A stretch of 64,000 nt of DNA from assembly GCA_965662575.1 (NCBI GenBank), contig CBFIHN010000001.1, positions 1 through 64,000 on the forward strand. Direction: 5' to 3'. Shown in pieces: positions 18,031-28,490 of the stretch (positions are counted from its first letter, which is position 1; each line of letters opens with the position of its first letter). The notes beneath the pieces are model-generated. The model was not told where the DNA came from. It made no database searches and was given only the letters and a program-made list of their open reading frames with translations. The stretch is from CBFIHN01 sp965662575. Lineage in GTDB: Bacteria; Pseudomonadota; Gammaproteobacteria; Francisellales; CACEW01. The position numbers were made by a program, and so were the translations under genes.

Positions 18031-18215
18031 TCCTGATTTGATTTCGCCTGCCCGGCACAGTTCCGCGCAACGGCGAGCAAAGGGTCACGATACGACCGAC
18101 TCCCCTTTGGAAACGCCAACCACAGAGAGCCTGGGCTTACGCCACAGGGTTTAATGTTCATATAAACTACCACGCCGCTTACGGCGAGAGGGAGTTTATT
18201 TTTTAACGGCAAGGA
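18031..18215. other. GC-rich hairpin-dense intergenic element
   Basis: About 185 bp between the efp terminator and rbfA are clearly richer in G+C than the surroundings and full of small hairpins: CCG-CGCAA-CGG near 18062, AAAGGG…CCCTTT with an inner GTC-ACGATAC-GAC around 18080–18113, GGC-TTAC-GCC near 18136, and GCCG-CTTA-CGGC near 18175. The minus strand is open for 89 codons, including RSYRDPLLAVARNCAGQAKS, but has no ribosome-binding site. It could be an intergenic repeat unit, a small RNA or a processed rbfA 3' region. I cannot match it to 6S, SRP or RNase P RNA. Confidence 0.45.
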
Positions 18216-18218
18216 TGC

Positions 18219-18590
18219 TCAGCCATTACAACCACCGTTATTATCTTTGCTCAAAGCCTGATTGATTAACGCATTAATCTCTTGAGCTTGTGATGCGGTG
18301 TTATCCAAAAAGAAATGTAGTTGAGGCGTCACACGTAATGCACAATTTTTTGCAACGGCACGGCGCAAAAAGCCATTGGCCTTAACGAGGGCTTGCATCG
18401 CTTTCTCACCCATTTGACTATCGCCTAATACTGCAATGTAGACTTTTGCATGAGCCAGGTCGCGCGAGACATCCACACCGGCAACCGATGCCAATTTTAA
18501 ACGCGGATCTTGAATTTCACGCTGAATTGCTTCTGCTAAAACGCGCTGCACTAAATCGGCAACACGTTCAGCTCGAGATTCAGTCGCCAT
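18219..18590 (-). CDS. rbfA: Ribosome-binding factor A
   Basis: A 123-residue KH-fold factor needed for 30S maturation. The typical N-terminus RAERVADLVQRVLAEAIQRE and the DPRLKLASVAGVDVSRDLAHAKVY core are present, with the C-terminal FFLDNTASQAQEINALINQA. It overlaps the infB stop by one base and ends the operon; truB, rpsO and pnp, which usually follow, are absent. Confidence 0.95.
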   Translation of the reverse strand: MATESRAERVADLVQRVLAEAIQREIQDPRLKLASVAGVDVSRDLAHAKVYIAVLGDSQMGEKAMQALVKANGFLRRAVAKNCALRVTPQLHFFLDNTASQAQEINALINQALSKDNNGGCNG

Positions 18591-21079
18591 TAGATTTGAC
18601 GCTCAACAAGGACAGTTTCATAAACCTCAATTTGGTCACCAACTTTGATATCATTGTAATTTTTCACGCCAATACCACATTCTTTACCTTGAGCAACTTC
18701 AACCGCATCGTCTTTAAAGCGGCGTAAAGATTCCAATGCACCTTCGTAAATCACGACGTTATCACGTAATACGCGAATAGGGTTATTCCGTTTAACCGTG
18801 CCTTCAATGACCATACAGCCAGCAATTGCGCCAAGTTTCGGCGAACGGAAAACATCACGTACCTCCGCAATGCCAACAATATCTTCTTTCATTTCTGGAG
18901 AAAGCAAACCAGACATCGCCTGTTTCACGTCATTAAGCAAATCGTAAATAATGCTGTAATAGCGAATATCAACTTTCTCCTGCTCTGCCAAACGACGTGC
19001 AGTGGCATCAGCGCGAACGTTAAAACCAAATAGAACTGCCTTCGAGGCCAACGCTAAGTTAACATCGGATTCAGTGATACCACCAGTAGCACTAGAGATC
19101 ACTTTAACCTTCACTTCGTCAGTCGATAATTTGGTTAAAGCATCAACCAGCGCTTCCATCGATCCATGCACATCCGCTTTAACAATCATATTCAGCGTCT
19201 GCTGCTCGTCATCAGCTCCCATCCGATCAAATAAGCTATCTAGCTTAGTTGCTTGTTGGCGTGCTAATTGAATATCACGGAACTTACCTTGACGGAATAA
19301 TGCCACTTCACGTGCCTTTTTCTCATCTTTAAGCACTAGAAATTCGTCCCCCGCCTTTGGTGTACCAGATAAGCCTTGAATTTCAACTGGCACAGAGGGG
19401 CCTGCTTTAGTGACCTGTTGACCCGTAGCGTTTAACATAGCTCGCACACGGCCAAACTCATGACCCACTAAAACAACATCACCTTTATTCAACGTACCGT
19501 TTTGTACCAGAATCGTCGCTACCGCACCACGACCTTTATCTAAACGTGACTCAACCACCACACCTTTAGCGGGTGCGTCTTCAACCGCCTCTAACTCCAG
19601 TACTTCCGACTGTAACAAGATACCATCGAGTAAATCATCAATACCTGTTCCGGCCTTAGCAGAAACATGCACAAACATGTTTTCACCACCCCAATCTTCA
19701 GGAATGATTTCATGCTGTGACAATTCGTTTTTAATGCGATCGGGATCTGCTTCCGTTTTATCAATTTTATTAACAGCAACGACCAATGGCACTTTGGCCG
19801 CTTTGGCATGTTGAATCGCTTCAATCGTTTGTGGCATCACGCCATCATCAGCTGCAACCACTAACACAACGATATCAGTCACATCCGCACCACGCGCACG
19901 CATTGCCGTAAATGCCGCATGACCAGGTGTATCTAGGAAGGTAATCATCCCTTTAGGTGTTTTGACATAATAAGCCCCGATATGCTGCGTAATCCCGCCA
20001 GCCTCTGCATCCGTCACTTTCGTGCGGCGAATATAATCTAACAGTGACGTTTTACCATGATCAACATGCCCCATAATGGTCACGACCGGTGCACGTTTCA
20101 CCTGTTTGGCGTTGCTGTAGTCAACCTGCAAATCATCTTCGATAGCGTTTTCTTTGGTCACGATGGGTTTGTGCCCCATTTCCTCAACAACCAAGACTGC
20201 CGTTTCCTGATCAATAATTTGGTTAATGGTGGCCATCACGCCCATTTTCATCATTGCTTTGACCACTTCAACACCTTTAACACTCATTTTTTGCGCCAGT
20301 TCAGACACTTTAATTGATTCTGGAATCAGCACATCATGAGTTTTTGGTGCAACCGGTTTTTCAAATTTTTGGGTTTGAATAAGATCCGGATTATGCTGCT
20401 TTTTACGTTTTTTCGGAAAACGACTGTCTTCTTCGGCACTACGCAGCCAATCTTGGTTTTTGGGTTTACGTATTTCTTTGCTTTTCACGGCGGTTTTTTT
20501 ATCTTCATTACGGAAGTTTTTCTTTTTCACTTCGGCTTTTGGCTTTGTCTCCGTTTTAGCAACCGTTTGTGTTTCACGCACTTTCTTTGCATCTTCTTTC
20601 GCTTGTAGCGCTGCTGCTTTTTCTTCAGCAATTCGTTTCGCTTCAGCCTCTGCAGCCAGGCGTTCTTGTTCCGCCTGTGCACAACGTACTTCTTCTTCAC
20701 GCAATGCCTGCTCAGCTGCTAAACGTTTTGCTTGCTCATCTGCTGCAGTTTTTCTGCGTTCTAATTCTTCCTCATGTTCGCGTTTAAGCTCTTCGGCAGA
20801 AGGCTTAACAAATGTACGTTTCTTACGTACAGCGACATGACTTGTACTGTTTGATTTTGCGCCAAGGGTTAAACGACCTGAGTTGCTTTTGCGTGTCAAC
20901 GTCATTTTTTTAGGGGCTTGTGCTTCACGAATAAATGTCAATAGCTTTTTTCGTTGGTCTTCAGACACTGTGTCATCAGCTTGAGTTTGCGGTAAGCCGG
21001 CACCAGAAAACTTCTCTAGCAAAGTTTCAACAGCAACCCCGACATGGTCCGCTAATTTTTTTACTGTCATATCAGCCAT
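18590..21079 (-). CDS. infB: Translation initiation factor IF-2
   Basis: GTPase that brings initiator tRNA to the 30S subunit. Start at 21079 ([15 protein letters not shown], preceded by AGGAG) gives 829 residues and avoids the overlap with nusA that an upstream in-frame ATG would cause. Order of parts: IF2_N module, a long Lys/Glu/Ala-rich coiled region (about residues 95–190), a second IF2_N, then the G domain with [18 protein letters not shown] and NKIDKTEAD, and C-terminal domains. It sits 25 bp after nusA and one base before rbfA. Confidence 0.97.
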   Translation of the reverse strand: MADMTVKKLADHVGVAVETLLEKFSGAGLPQTQADDTVSEDQRKKLLTFIREAQAPKKMTLTRKSNSGRLTLGAKSNSTSHVAVRKKRTFVKPSAEELKREHEEELERRKTAADEQAKRLAAEQALREEEVRCAQAEQERLAAEAEAKRIAEEKAAALQAKEDAKKVRETQTVAKTETKPKAEVKKKNFRNEDKKTAVKSKEIRKPKNQDWLRSAEEDSRFPKKRKKQHNPDLIQTQKFEKPVAPKTHDVLIPESIKVSELAQKMSVKGVEVVKAMMKMGVMATINQIIDQETAVLVVEEMGHKPIVTKENAIEDDLQVDYSNAKQVKRAPVVTIMGHVDHGKTSLLDYIRRTKVTDAEAGGITQHIGAYYVKTPKGMITFLDTPGHAAFTAMRARGADVTDIVVLVVAADDGVMPQTIEAIQHAKAAKVPLVVAVNKIDKTEADPDRIKNELSQHEIIPEDWGGENMFVHVSAKAGTGIDDLLDGILLQSEVLELEAVEDAPAKGVVVESRLDKGRGAVATILVQNGTLNKGDVVLVGHEFGRVRAMLNATGQQVTKAGPSVPVEIQGLSGTPKAGDEFLVLKDEKKAREVALFRQGKFRDIQLARQQATKLDSLFDRMGADDEQQTLNMIVKADVHGSMEALVDALTKLSTDEVKVKVISSATGGITESDVNLALASKAVLFGFNVRADATARRLAEQEKVDIRYYSIIYDLLNDVKQAMSGLLSPEMKEDIVGIAEVRDVFRSPKLGAIAGCMVIEGTVKRNNPIRVLRDNVVIYEGALESLRRFKDDAVEVAQGKECGIGVKNYNDIKVGDQIEVYETVLVERQI

Positions 21080-21104
21080 GTTTTTCTCCTGTTGTTCCTT
21101 AGAT

Positions 21105-22595
21105 CTAGGTATTACCTTCTTCACTAAACCATGGTGCTCGAGCTTGCATGATAAGGTCTGCTGCTCGTTTTTCATTAACACCATCTAACTCAATTAAATC
21201 ATCCACTGCCAACTCAGCAAGATCTTCTAATGTGGTGATATCACGAGCCAATAGTTGTTCGGCCAGCGCTTCATCCATGCCATCTAGATTTTTCAGGCCA
21301 TCATCTAAAGCTAGATTCTCATCACCTTGCTCAAGTGCGGCGGTTAACAATGCAGTTTTTGCACGATCACGTAATTCTTCGACAAGCTCTTCATCAAACG
21401 CTTCAACCTCTAACATGTCAGCGACGGGCACATAGGCAATTTCTTCCAGTGTTGCAAAACCTTCATTAACTAGCATTTCAGCTAAGTCAACATCAATATC
21501 AAGCTGCATCATTAAACGTTCAATTTGTGTTTGAATAATGGCTTCTTGATCTTCCTCATTCGCTTCAGTCGCAGAGATATTTAATTGCCACTCGGTCAGC
21601 TCACTGGCTAAACGGATATTTTGCCCACCCTTACCAATCGCCAGTGACAGCTGATCTTCATCAACCAAAATATCCATTGCTTGGTGGTCTTCATCGATCA
21701 CAATTGAAGACACTTCAGCGGGAGACATCGCATTGATGACAAACTGCGCTGGGCTATCGTCCCACAAGACAATATCAACCCGCTCACCAGCCAATTCATC
21801 AGTGATTGCTTGCACACGAGAACCACGCATACCAACACAAGCACCTACCGGATCGATACGACCATCATTAGTCTTAACGGCAATTTTTGCTCGGTGCCCC
21901 GGATCACGGGCAGCCCCTTTAATTTCAATGAGATCTTCTGCAATTTCAGGCACTTCCAATTTGAATAACGCCATAATCATTTCTGGGCACGCACGACTTA
22001 ATACCAGCTGCGGACCACGATGATCACGACGAATCTCTTTCAGCACAACACGAATGCGGTCACCAACACGGAAAGTTTCACGAGGTATACCCTCAATACG
22101 CGGCATGACACCTTCTGCATTATCACCTAAGTCAATAATAATTAAATCGCGCAAAACACGTTTGACAGAGCCAAGCAATAATTCATTAACCCGTGATTCA
22201 TACTCTGAAACCATTTGCTCACGCTCAGCTTCACGTACTTTTTGTACCAAAACTTGTTTAGCCACTTGAGCTGCAATACGCCCAAAGCCGATAGACTCAA
22301 TTTCTTCTTCAATAACATCGCCAACTGCTAAGCTATTATCGTCTTTTTGCGCCTCAGTAACGGCAATTTCTGCTTCTGCATTTTCTAATGCATCATCTTC
22401 AACAATGGTCCAACGGCGGAAACTATCATATTCCCCGGTCTTCTGGTCAATCGCGACACGGATATCATAGTCCATATTGTGACGTTTACGAGTGGCTAAC
22501 GCTAATGCTGCTTCCATCGCTGAGAAAATAATCTCAGGCGCCAAGCGCTTTTCATTGGCGACGGTTTTAACAACCAAAAGTAGTTCTTTGCTCAT
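21105..22595 (-). CDS. nusA: Transcription termination/antitermination factor NusA
   Basis: A 496-residue RNA-polymerase-binding factor. The N-terminal domain ([18 protein letters not shown]), S1 domain, two KH domains with the [16 protein letters not shown] and [13 protein letters not shown] motifs, and two C-terminal acidic repeats (about 360–425 and 440–490) are all visible, as in E. coli. It lies 11 bp downstream of rimP. Confidence 0.97.
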   Translation of the reverse strand: MSKELLLVVKTVANEKRLAPEIIFSAMEAALALATRKRHNMDYDIRVAIDQKTGEYDSFRRWTIVEDDALENAEAEIAVTEAQKDDNSLAVGDVIEEEIESIGFGRIAAQVAKQVLVQKVREAEREQMVSEYESRVNELLLGSVKRVLRDLIIIDLGDNAEGVMPRIEGIPRETFRVGDRIRVVLKEIRRDHRGPQLVLSRACPEMIMALFKLEVPEIAEDLIEIKGAARDPGHRAKIAVKTNDGRIDPVGACVGMRGSRVQAITDELAGERVDIVLWDDSPAQFVINAMSPAEVSSIVIDEDHQAMDILVDEDQLSLAIGKGGQNIRLASELTEWQLNISATEANEEDQEAIIQTQIERLMMQLDIDVDLAEMLVNEGFATLEEIAYVPVADMLEVEAFDEELVEELRDRAKTALLTAALEQGDENLALDDGLKNLDGMDEALAEQLLARDITTLEDLAELAVDDLIELDGVNEKRAADLIMQARAPWFSEEGNT

Positions 22596-22606
22596 GAGTA
22601 TTTCTC

Positions 22607-23059
22607 CTATATCGACACGTTAGCACGTTCAATCCAATCAAACGCAATGGTCAGTTCTTCACCATCACATGCCAAACAAATATGATGATCACCAACTGAC
22701 ACCAAAGTACCTTGGAATTTTTTACGCCCTTGCATTGGTTGGCGTAATTTGAGTTTTAATTGGTCACCGCAAAAATGACGGTATTGGCGCAACAAAAACA
22801 ACCGACGATTAACGCCTGGTGATGATACCTCCAAATTATAGTGGCCACTAATCGGATCTTCCACATCTAAAATACCACTAACCTGATGACTCACCTGCTC
22901 ACAATGATCCAAGGTGACACCACTTTCATGATCAATCGTAATCCTCAGCAGGCTGTGCTCCCCTTGTGGCAAATATTCAATACCCCACAACTCACAGCCT
23001 AAATCAGCAATGCTTGCTGAGAGTAGTTCGAATAACTGCTGTTCCATAGGTGATAGCAT
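22607..23059 (-). CDS. rimP: Ribosome maturation factor RimP
   Basis: A 150-residue 30S maturation factor: N-terminal alpha/beta domain ([21 protein letters not shown]) with the [20 protein letters not shown] helix and the [14 protein letters not shown] motif, then an SH3-like C-terminus. First protein of the rimP–nusA–infB–rbfA operon. It begins about 30 nt after the tRNA-fMet terminator, so read-through from the tRNA promoter probably contributes, as in the E. coli metY operon. An internal ATG at codon 5 is an alternative start. Confidence 0.94.
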   Translation of the reverse strand: MLSPMEQQLFELLSASIADLGCELWGIEYLPQGEHSLLRITIDHESGVTLDHCEQVSHQVSGILDVEDPISGHYNLEVSSPGVNRRLFLLRQYRHFCGDQLKLKLRQPMQGRKKFQGTLVSVGDHHICLACDGEELTIAFDWIERANVSI

Positions 23060-23087
23060 GGTTTTATGACCGCCTCAAAATTCACGT

Positions 23088-23111
23088 ACAAAAAAACCCC
23101 ATAAAGGGGCC
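23088..23111 (-). terminator. Terminator between tRNA-fMet and rimP
   Basis: On the minus strand, CCCC-TTTAT-GGGG extended by two G·U pairs is followed by seven T. It would end most transcription after the tRNA and reduce the amount reaching rimP–nusA–infB. Confidence 0.75.
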
Positions 23112-23157
23112 ATACCAAAGGCATCATTGCAATTGCAAAAATACCAAAATATAAAAT

Positions 23158-23234
<77 letters not shown>

Positions 23235-23248
23235 CCAGTAGGATCGCC

Positions 23249-23277
23249 ATAATACGCCGCTCAACGACAAATAGCAA
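23249..23277 (-). promoter_or_regulatory. Promoter of tRNA-fMet / rimP operon
   Basis: On the minus strand, −35 TTGCTA (23272–23277) and −10 TATTAT (23249–23254) are 17 bp apart, and transcription would start about 8 nt before the mature tRNA. It lies 73 bp downstream of the mpl stop. Confidence 0.65.
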
Positions 23278-23349
23278 GCACCTGTGTTGGGAATGTTGGG
23301 AATAAATGAAATACCCGACTTCATAGCCGATAAATTATCCGATGACGGA

Positions 23350-24717
23350 CTACTCACCATCGACCAACATAGCAACCAATCGTTGATGAATATTATCAAA
23401 CCCACCGTTACTCATGATAACAACATGGTCATGAGGTTTTGCAGAGTGCTTGATTTTTTCAAGTAGCTGTTCAATATTTTGGCAAATAGTCAGTGGACTC
23501 TGTTGTCTCGAAAGATGCGCATGCATATCCCAATTCAACCCTTGCGGCTCATAGACAAAAATTTCATCGGCTTGATCTAGCGCTTGCTGCAAATGTTTTT
23601 TGTTCTCACCCATACGCATGGTGTTTGAGCGCGGTTCAACCACCGCCAAGATTCTGCCTTGACCATTGACATGGTGGCGCAGGCCTTTCAGTGTGGTTTC
23701 AATCGCTGTTGGATGATGCGCAAAATCATCATACACGGTCACATTGTTGACCTGACCACGAATTTCTAAGCGTCGCTTAATCCCAGCAAATTGATCTAAA
23801 GCTTTGATGGCTATTTGTGGTTGAACACCAACATGCCTTGCGGCAGCAATTGCCGCTAAGGCATTATTAACATTGTGTTCACCGATTAATCGCCAGTTGA
23901 CTTGACCTTGTAGCTCATCTTGGAAATAAACATCAAATTGTGAACTATCCCTTTTAAGCACCTCAACTTGCCAATCAATACCCAGACTTTGTCTTGGCGT
24001 CCAACAACCTTGATCAATCGCCTGCTGTAAATTCTGATCAGCCGCATGGTCGATAATTAAGCCACCACTCGGTATGCAGCGGATTAAATGATGGAACTGT
24101 TTTTGGATTGCCGCTATATTTTCAAAAATATCTGCATGGTCAAATTCAAGGTTATTTAATACCAAGGTCCGCGGATGGTAGTGCACAAACTTAGAACGCT
24201 TATCAAAAAAAGCACTGTCATATTCATCCGCTTCTATGACAAAAAAATCACTCTTCCCTAAATCTGAGCTGATGCCCAAATTATTTGCCAAACCGCCAAT
24301 TAGAAAACCGGGTTGCATATCCGCATAACTTAGGATCCAAGTTAGCATACTTGCTGTTGATGTCTTGCCATGAGTCCCGGCAACCGCTAAAACCCAGCGC
24401 TTACGCAAAACATGCTCATAGAGCCACTGCGGCCCTGAAGTATAAGGTAATGTGCTATTTAATAGAGCTTCAATGATTGGCATACCTCGCTTGGCAACAT
24501 TGCCAACGATAATCATATCGGCTTCGATTTCCTTTAAATATGCCTCTTCAAATCCGGGTAAAATGTTAATACCTTGGGATTCAAGGTAAGTGCTCATAGG
24601 TGGATAAACCTGTTGATCACAACCACTGACCTGATAGCCCATTTGCTTAGCAATGACAGCAAGTGAGCCCATAAATGTGCCGCAAATACCAATAATAAAA
24701 AGTTGTTCAGACATCAT
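23350..24717 (-). CDS. mpl: UDP-MurNAc:L-Ala-gamma-D-Glu-meso-DAP ligase
   Basis: Recycling ligase that attaches the tripeptide from degraded peptidoglycan to UDP-MurNAc. The N-terminal IIGICGTFMGSLAVIAKQMG block is characteristic of Mpl (versus MurC), followed by the ATP loop AGTHGKTSTASM, EADEYDSAFFDKRSKF, and DDFAHHPTAIETTLKG. 455 residues is normal. It begins with two Met codons. The tRNA-fMet gene follows on the same strand. Confidence 0.94.
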   Translation of the reverse strand: MMSEQLFIIGICGTFMGSLAVIAKQMGYQVSGCDQQVYPPMSTYLESQGINILPGFEEAYLKEIEADMIIVGNVAKRGMPIIEALLNSTLPYTSGPQWLYEHVLRKRWVLAVAGTHGKTSTASMLTWILSYADMQPGFLIGGLANNLGISSDLGKSDFFVIEADEYDSAFFDKRSKFVHYHPRTLVLNNLEFDHADIFENIAAIQKQFHHLIRCIPSGGLIIDHAADQNLQQAIDQGCWTPRQSLGIDWQVEVLKRDSSQFDVYFQDELQGQVNWRLIGEHNVNNALAAIAAARHVGVQPQIAIKALDQFAGIKRRLEIRGQVNNVTVYDDFAHHPTAIETTLKGLRHHVNGQGRILAVVEPRSNTMRMGENKKHLQQALDQADEIFVYEPQGLNWDMHAHLSRQQSPLTICQNIEQLLEKIKHSAKPHDHVVIMSNGGFDNIHQRLVAMLVDGE

Positions 24718-25038
24718 GGTTTTGCTTCACATTGACATATTGACCGACTATAAGGCTGTTGCAAACTTATTTTTCTAGTGGCGCTAGAAATAAGTTTGCG
24801 ACAGTCCCAATATAAAATGATATGAGTGGCTGGTCAATGCTTTGGCGGAGTGATTTTGCAAATAAATCACCCCGTCACAAGCAATATGACCGCTGCGTAA
24901 GATGAGTGATTTTTTACTTGATCATCACCAAGCTAGTTCGACTAGCTCAAACATCAAGGGCAATCATTGCGAATATCATCAGGCCTCCAGATCAGCATAT
25001 GATATAGTAGCGCCCAATCAAACTGCAGTAAGATCTTC
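24718..25038. other. Structured divergent region between mpl and cydD
   Basis: 320 bp without a gene. Besides the large hairpin at 24754–24807 there are a stem at about 24846–24874 (GTGATTT/AAATCAC plus outer pairs) and a perfect 7-bp stem AGCTAGT/ACTAGCT at 24931–24947. AT-rich TATGATATAGT near 25002 could be a −10 region for cydD. Three stems in a divergent promoter region are unusual, since neither flanking gene ends here. Confidence 0.45.
24754..24807. repeat. Long inverted repeat (about 24-bp arms)
   Basis: CTGTTGCAAACTTATTTTTC and CTAG at 24756–24778 pair with CTAGAAATAAGTTTGCGACAG at 24784–24804, with a two-base bulge and one mismatch, around a TGGCG loop. The arms extend outward through GG/CC. 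There is no T-run, and the flanking genes diverge, so it is not an ordinary terminator. It may be a small mobile palindrome or a regulator-binding structure. Confidence 0.65.
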
Positions 25039-26811
25039 ATGCGCAAGCACACGAAAACCAATCAACCCTTGACACCTTACCGTTGGCTAATGCAACAAGC
25101 CCAACCCGTTAAGTCTTGGATTTGGCTGGCAACCTTACTCGGCTTACTATCAACCCTTTTGGTCATCGTACAGGCATTTTTATTAGCCAAAGTCGTTGCG
25201 TTGGTTTTTATCAACCAGCAACCCTTAAATCAGGTCATGCATTTATTGATTATCTGGTTGGGGGTCATTATTACACGTTCTGCTTTGAATTTTGCTAAAG
25301 AAAAAGTTGCCTTTGTTTCTGGCTCACGAGTACGCCAAAGCATCCGCAAAGATTTATTCATAAAACTGGCGAGCGTTGGTCCAGTCTATTTAGGTAAAAC
25401 GGCAGGTGAGCTTTCAACATATGTTGTTGAAAATATTGAAGCCTTACACGGTTTTTTTGCCGATTATCAACCACAGATGATGCTCTCGGTCTTGATACCA
25501 TCCATTATTCTGGTGGTGGTGTTTTCAATTAACTGGATTTGCGGACTGATCTTGCTATTAACTGGCCCATTGATTCCCCTATTTATGGCAATAATTGGTA
25601 TGGGTGCAGCATCAGTCAACCGTAAAAACCTGCAGGCCTTAACACGCATGAGTGGTCATTTTTTAGATGTTTTGCAAGGTCTATCAACATTACGTTTATT
25701 TAATCGTGCCCAAGCACAAAGTGACAAAATCGCTCAGGTGTCCAATCAATATCGTCAACGCACGATGGCAACGCTACGCATCGCTTTCTTATCCTCTGGC
25801 GTATTGGAGTTATTTGCCTCAGCCTCGATTGCGTTACTTGCTGTTTACTTAGGGCTCGGTTTACTCGGCCATTATCACGTTGGCACTGAGGGTCATGATT
25901 TCCATTTGTTTCAAGCCTTGTTCATTCTGTTACTAGCACCTGAGTTTTTCTTGCCATTACGCGAACTAGGCTCGCGCTACCACGATCGCGCACAAGCAAT
26001 CGCAGCAGCAGAAGAATTACTAACAATAAATGATTTACCACAAGTTCAAGAAGCAACATCTTCTGAACCCATCACATCTATAGAAAAAATAACATTTCAA
26101 CATATCGCTGTTCATTATGAATCACGTCAGCAGGCCGCACTTCAAAATATCAGTTTCAGCTTACAACGCGGAGAATTGGTCGCCTTAGTTGGCGCCAGTG
26201 GCTCGGGTAAAACCAGCTTGATTAATGCCTTAATGCGTTTAATTAATATCCACCATGGTGAGATCCTTGTTGACGGAAAAAAATGGAATGATCTCTCTAT
26301 TTCTGCCTGGCGTGAACAAGTCAGCTGGGTAGGGCAAAAGCCACAGCTATTCTCAGGGACAATTCGTGATAATCTATTATTAGCGAATCCTGATGCGGCT
26401 GAAAATGAAATACAACAAGCACTTTATCAAGCCGGCGCCTCTCAGTTTGTAAACAATCTAGCACAAGGCTTGGATACTGATATAGCAGAACAAGCTGGGC
26501 AATTTTCTGGCGGTCAGGCACAACGCTTAGCTTTAGCGCGAGGCTTTCTCAAACCCTCTTCACTCTTATTACTCGATGAACCTAGCGCCAGTTTAGATGA
26601 AAAAACAGACGCATCACTCATGCAATCAATTGTCGATTTGGCTAAAGATAGAATCGTCTTAATGGCAACCCATCGACTGGCCTGCTTAAAGCACGTTGAT
26701 CGGATTATCGTACTCGAACAGGGACGACTGGTTGAAACAGGCACTTATGATGAGTTACTGGCCAGAAATCATGTATTAGCGAATTTTGTGAGAGGTGCCA
26801 ATCATGACTAA
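25039..26811 (+). CDS. cydD: Thiol/heme ABC exporter subunit CydD
   Basis: Half of the CydDC exporter, which sends cysteine and glutathione to the periplasm and is needed to assemble cytochrome bd oxidase. 590 residues: a six-span membrane domain (about 30–320) with the FFADYQPQMML and GGSRY-type (ELGSRYHDRAQA) CydD motifs, then an ATPase with Walker A GASGSGKTS, signature FSGGQAQRLALARG and Walker B LLLLDEPSASLD. It overlaps cydC by 8 bp. No cydAB is in the window. Confidence 0.93.
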   Translation: MRKHTKTNQPLTPYRWLMQQAQPVKSWIWLATLLGLLSTLLVIVQAFLLAKVVALVFINQQPLNQVMHLLIIWLGVIITRSALNFAKEKVAFVSGSRVRQSIRKDLFIKLASVGPVYLGKTAGELSTYVVENIEALHGFFADYQPQMMLSVLIPSIILVVVFSINWICGLILLLTGPLIPLFMAIIGMGAASVNRKNLQALTRMSGHFLDVLQGLSTLRLFNRAQAQSDKIAQVSNQYRQRTMATLRIAFLSSGVLELFASASIALLAVYLGLGLLGHYHVGTEGHDFHLFQALFILLLAPEFFLPLRELGSRYHDRAQAIAAAEELLTINDLPQVQEATSSEPITSIEKITFQHIAVHYESRQQAALQNISFSLQRGELVALVGASGSGKTSLINALMRLINIHHGEILVDGKKWNDLSISAWREQVSWVGQKPQLFSGTIRDNLLLANPDAAENEIQQALYQAGASQFVNNLAQGLDTDIAEQAGQFSGGQAQRLALARGFLKPSSLLLLDEPSASLDEKTDASLMQSIVDLAKDRIVLMATHRLACLKHVDRIIVLEQGRLVETGTYDELLARNHVLANFVRGANHD

Positions 26812-28453
26812 TATTCTACCTTTCCTCAAACTGATGTTACGTCATTGGAAGTTACTTAGTATCGGCATGCTATTGGCGCTGATCACTATTATTGCGGGCA
26901 CTGCGTTATTGGCTGTTTCTGGCTGGTTTATTTCCGCAGCAGCCTTTGCAGGCTTAACCCTTAGCGCTTCTCTGGCGTTTAATTTTTATTTACCAGCTGC
27001 GGTTGTACGCGCCCTAGCCATCATTCGTATTGTTTCACGTTATGGTGAACGCGTACTAAGCCACGAAGCGACTTTCCATATTTTATCGCAGCTTCGCGTC
27101 TGGTTATACCAACACTTATTACCCTTAATGCCAGGTTACTTACTGGTGCGCCGCAGTAGCGATTTACTAGCCCGCATGGTTAATGATGTTGAGGCAATGG
27201 ACCATGTTTATCTGCGCATTGTATCCCCCTTGGTCGTCGCAGTGATTGTTCTAGCTTTACTCTGTGCCGTACTACATGCCTTCAGCATAAATATAGCCTG
27301 GACGGTTTTTGTTCTTATGATCGTGATAGCCATTGTTCTACCAGCACTGTCTTATTGTCTTGCCCGCAAACCCGGTGAACAACAAGCAAAAATGCACAGT
27401 GTCCTGCGTGCGCACAGTGTCGAGTTTTTTCAAGGCTTAACTGCCTTGCTGTGTTTTAATGCGGCAAAACAACAAATCAATGCCCTCGCAGCTGATGATC
27501 AAGCCTTACATCACGCACAACGACAGATGGCTAGCAATAAAGCCATGACCACCGGCTTAATCACCCTGCTATCGGGTATAACAGTATGGGTCGCCATGTA
27601 TCTTGGCATACCGTTAGTCCATCTGCATCAACTCAATGGCGCGAACTTAGCATTAATTGCATTGCTAATCTTTGGTGCATTTGAAGCAATTATGCCACTC
27701 ACCTTGGCCTTTCAGGCTTGGCGTAAAACCGCTTATTCAGCAAAACGTTTAACTGCCATTGCCAAAGAAAAGCCGGCGATAGAATTCGTACCAAGCAGTG
27801 TGGCACAACCTCAAAATGCACAACTATGCTTTGATAAGGTCTCGATTGCCTATCGCACAGGCCACCCGGTAATCGATGACTTTTCCCTAACGATCAATCC
27901 TGGTGAACGCATTGCCATTGTCGGCCCAACTGGCTGTGGTAAAACCTCCATTATTAATAGCTTACTGCGTTTTATTCCGTTGACCTCCGGCTCAATTAGC
28001 TTGGGCGGTGTATCAATTGACCAATTGACTGAAGCCGACCTGCGCCGGATGATTACTTTAGTCGATCAACGCCCACATGTCTTTAATGGCACCATTGCGA
28101 ATAATTTACGTATTGCCAAAACGGATGCCACGGAGCAAGAAATGCATGCCGCATTAGCTAGTGCACAATTGGATGAGTTTATTGCAAAACTTGATGCGGG
28201 CTTAGATACTTGGGTTGGCGAAGGAGGGAAAAACTTATCAGGTGGCCAGGCCCGCCGATTAGTTATTGCCCGAGCTTTATTGCATGATGCACCGATTGTG
28301 ATTCTTGATGAGCCGACCGAAGGCCTGGATAGTATCACGGCACAAAAAGTCATGCGCTCTTTAAATAGCTTAATGCAAAATCGTAGTGTCATCTTGATCA
28401 GTCACAAGCCACAGGATGTTGCAGCCCTAGTTGAGCGTATTGTCGTGCTATAG
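26804..28453 (+). CDS. cydC: Thiol/heme ABC exporter subunit CydC
   Basis: Second half of the CydDC exporter. The ATG at 26804 lies inside the end of cydD with GAGAGG upstream; an in-frame GTG 9 bp earlier is less likely. 549 residues: membrane domain with SRYGERVLSHEATFHIL and DVEAMDHVYLR motifs, then ATPase with GPTGCGKTS, LSGGQARRLVIARALL and IVILDEPTEGLD. It converges on bioA with 37 bp between stops and no clear terminator. Confidence 0.93.
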   Translation: MTNILPFLKLMLRHWKLLSIGMLLALITIIAGTALLAVSGWFISAAAFAGLTLSASLAFNFYLPAAVVRALAIIRIVSRYGERVLSHEATFHILSQLRVWLYQHLLPLMPGYLLVRRSSDLLARMVNDVEAMDHVYLRIVSPLVVAVIVLALLCAVLHAFSINIAWTVFVLMIVIAIVLPALSYCLARKPGEQQAKMHSVLRAHSVEFFQGLTALLCFNAAKQQINALAADDQALHHAQRQMASNKAMTTGLITLLSGITVWVAMYLGIPLVHLHQLNGANLALIALLIFGAFEAIMPLTLAFQAWRKTAYSAKRLTAIAKEKPAIEFVPSSVAQPQNAQLCFDKVSIAYRTGHPVIDDFSLTINPGERIAIVGPTGCGKTSIINSLLRFIPLTSGSISLGGVSIDQLTEADLRRMITLVDQRPHVFNGTIANNLRIAKTDATEQEMHAALASAQLDEFIAKLDAGLDTWVGEGGKNLSGGQARRLVIARALLHDAPIVILDEPTEGLDSITAQKVMRSLNSLMQNRSVILISHKPQDVAALVERIVVL

Positions 28454-28490
28454 TGACATGTTAAGCCCCTAACCTCTACCCCTACTTTAA

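Noticed and set aside
17943..18212. 89-codon minus-strand frame in the GC-rich element
   Set aside because: No ribosome-binding site, runs into the efp coding region and its terminator, and the sequence is better explained as a structured or repeated non-coding element.
18031..18215. 6S, SRP, RNase P or tmRNA gene
   Set aside because: None of the conserved sequence blocks of these RNAs can be found on either strand, and the two ends do not pair.
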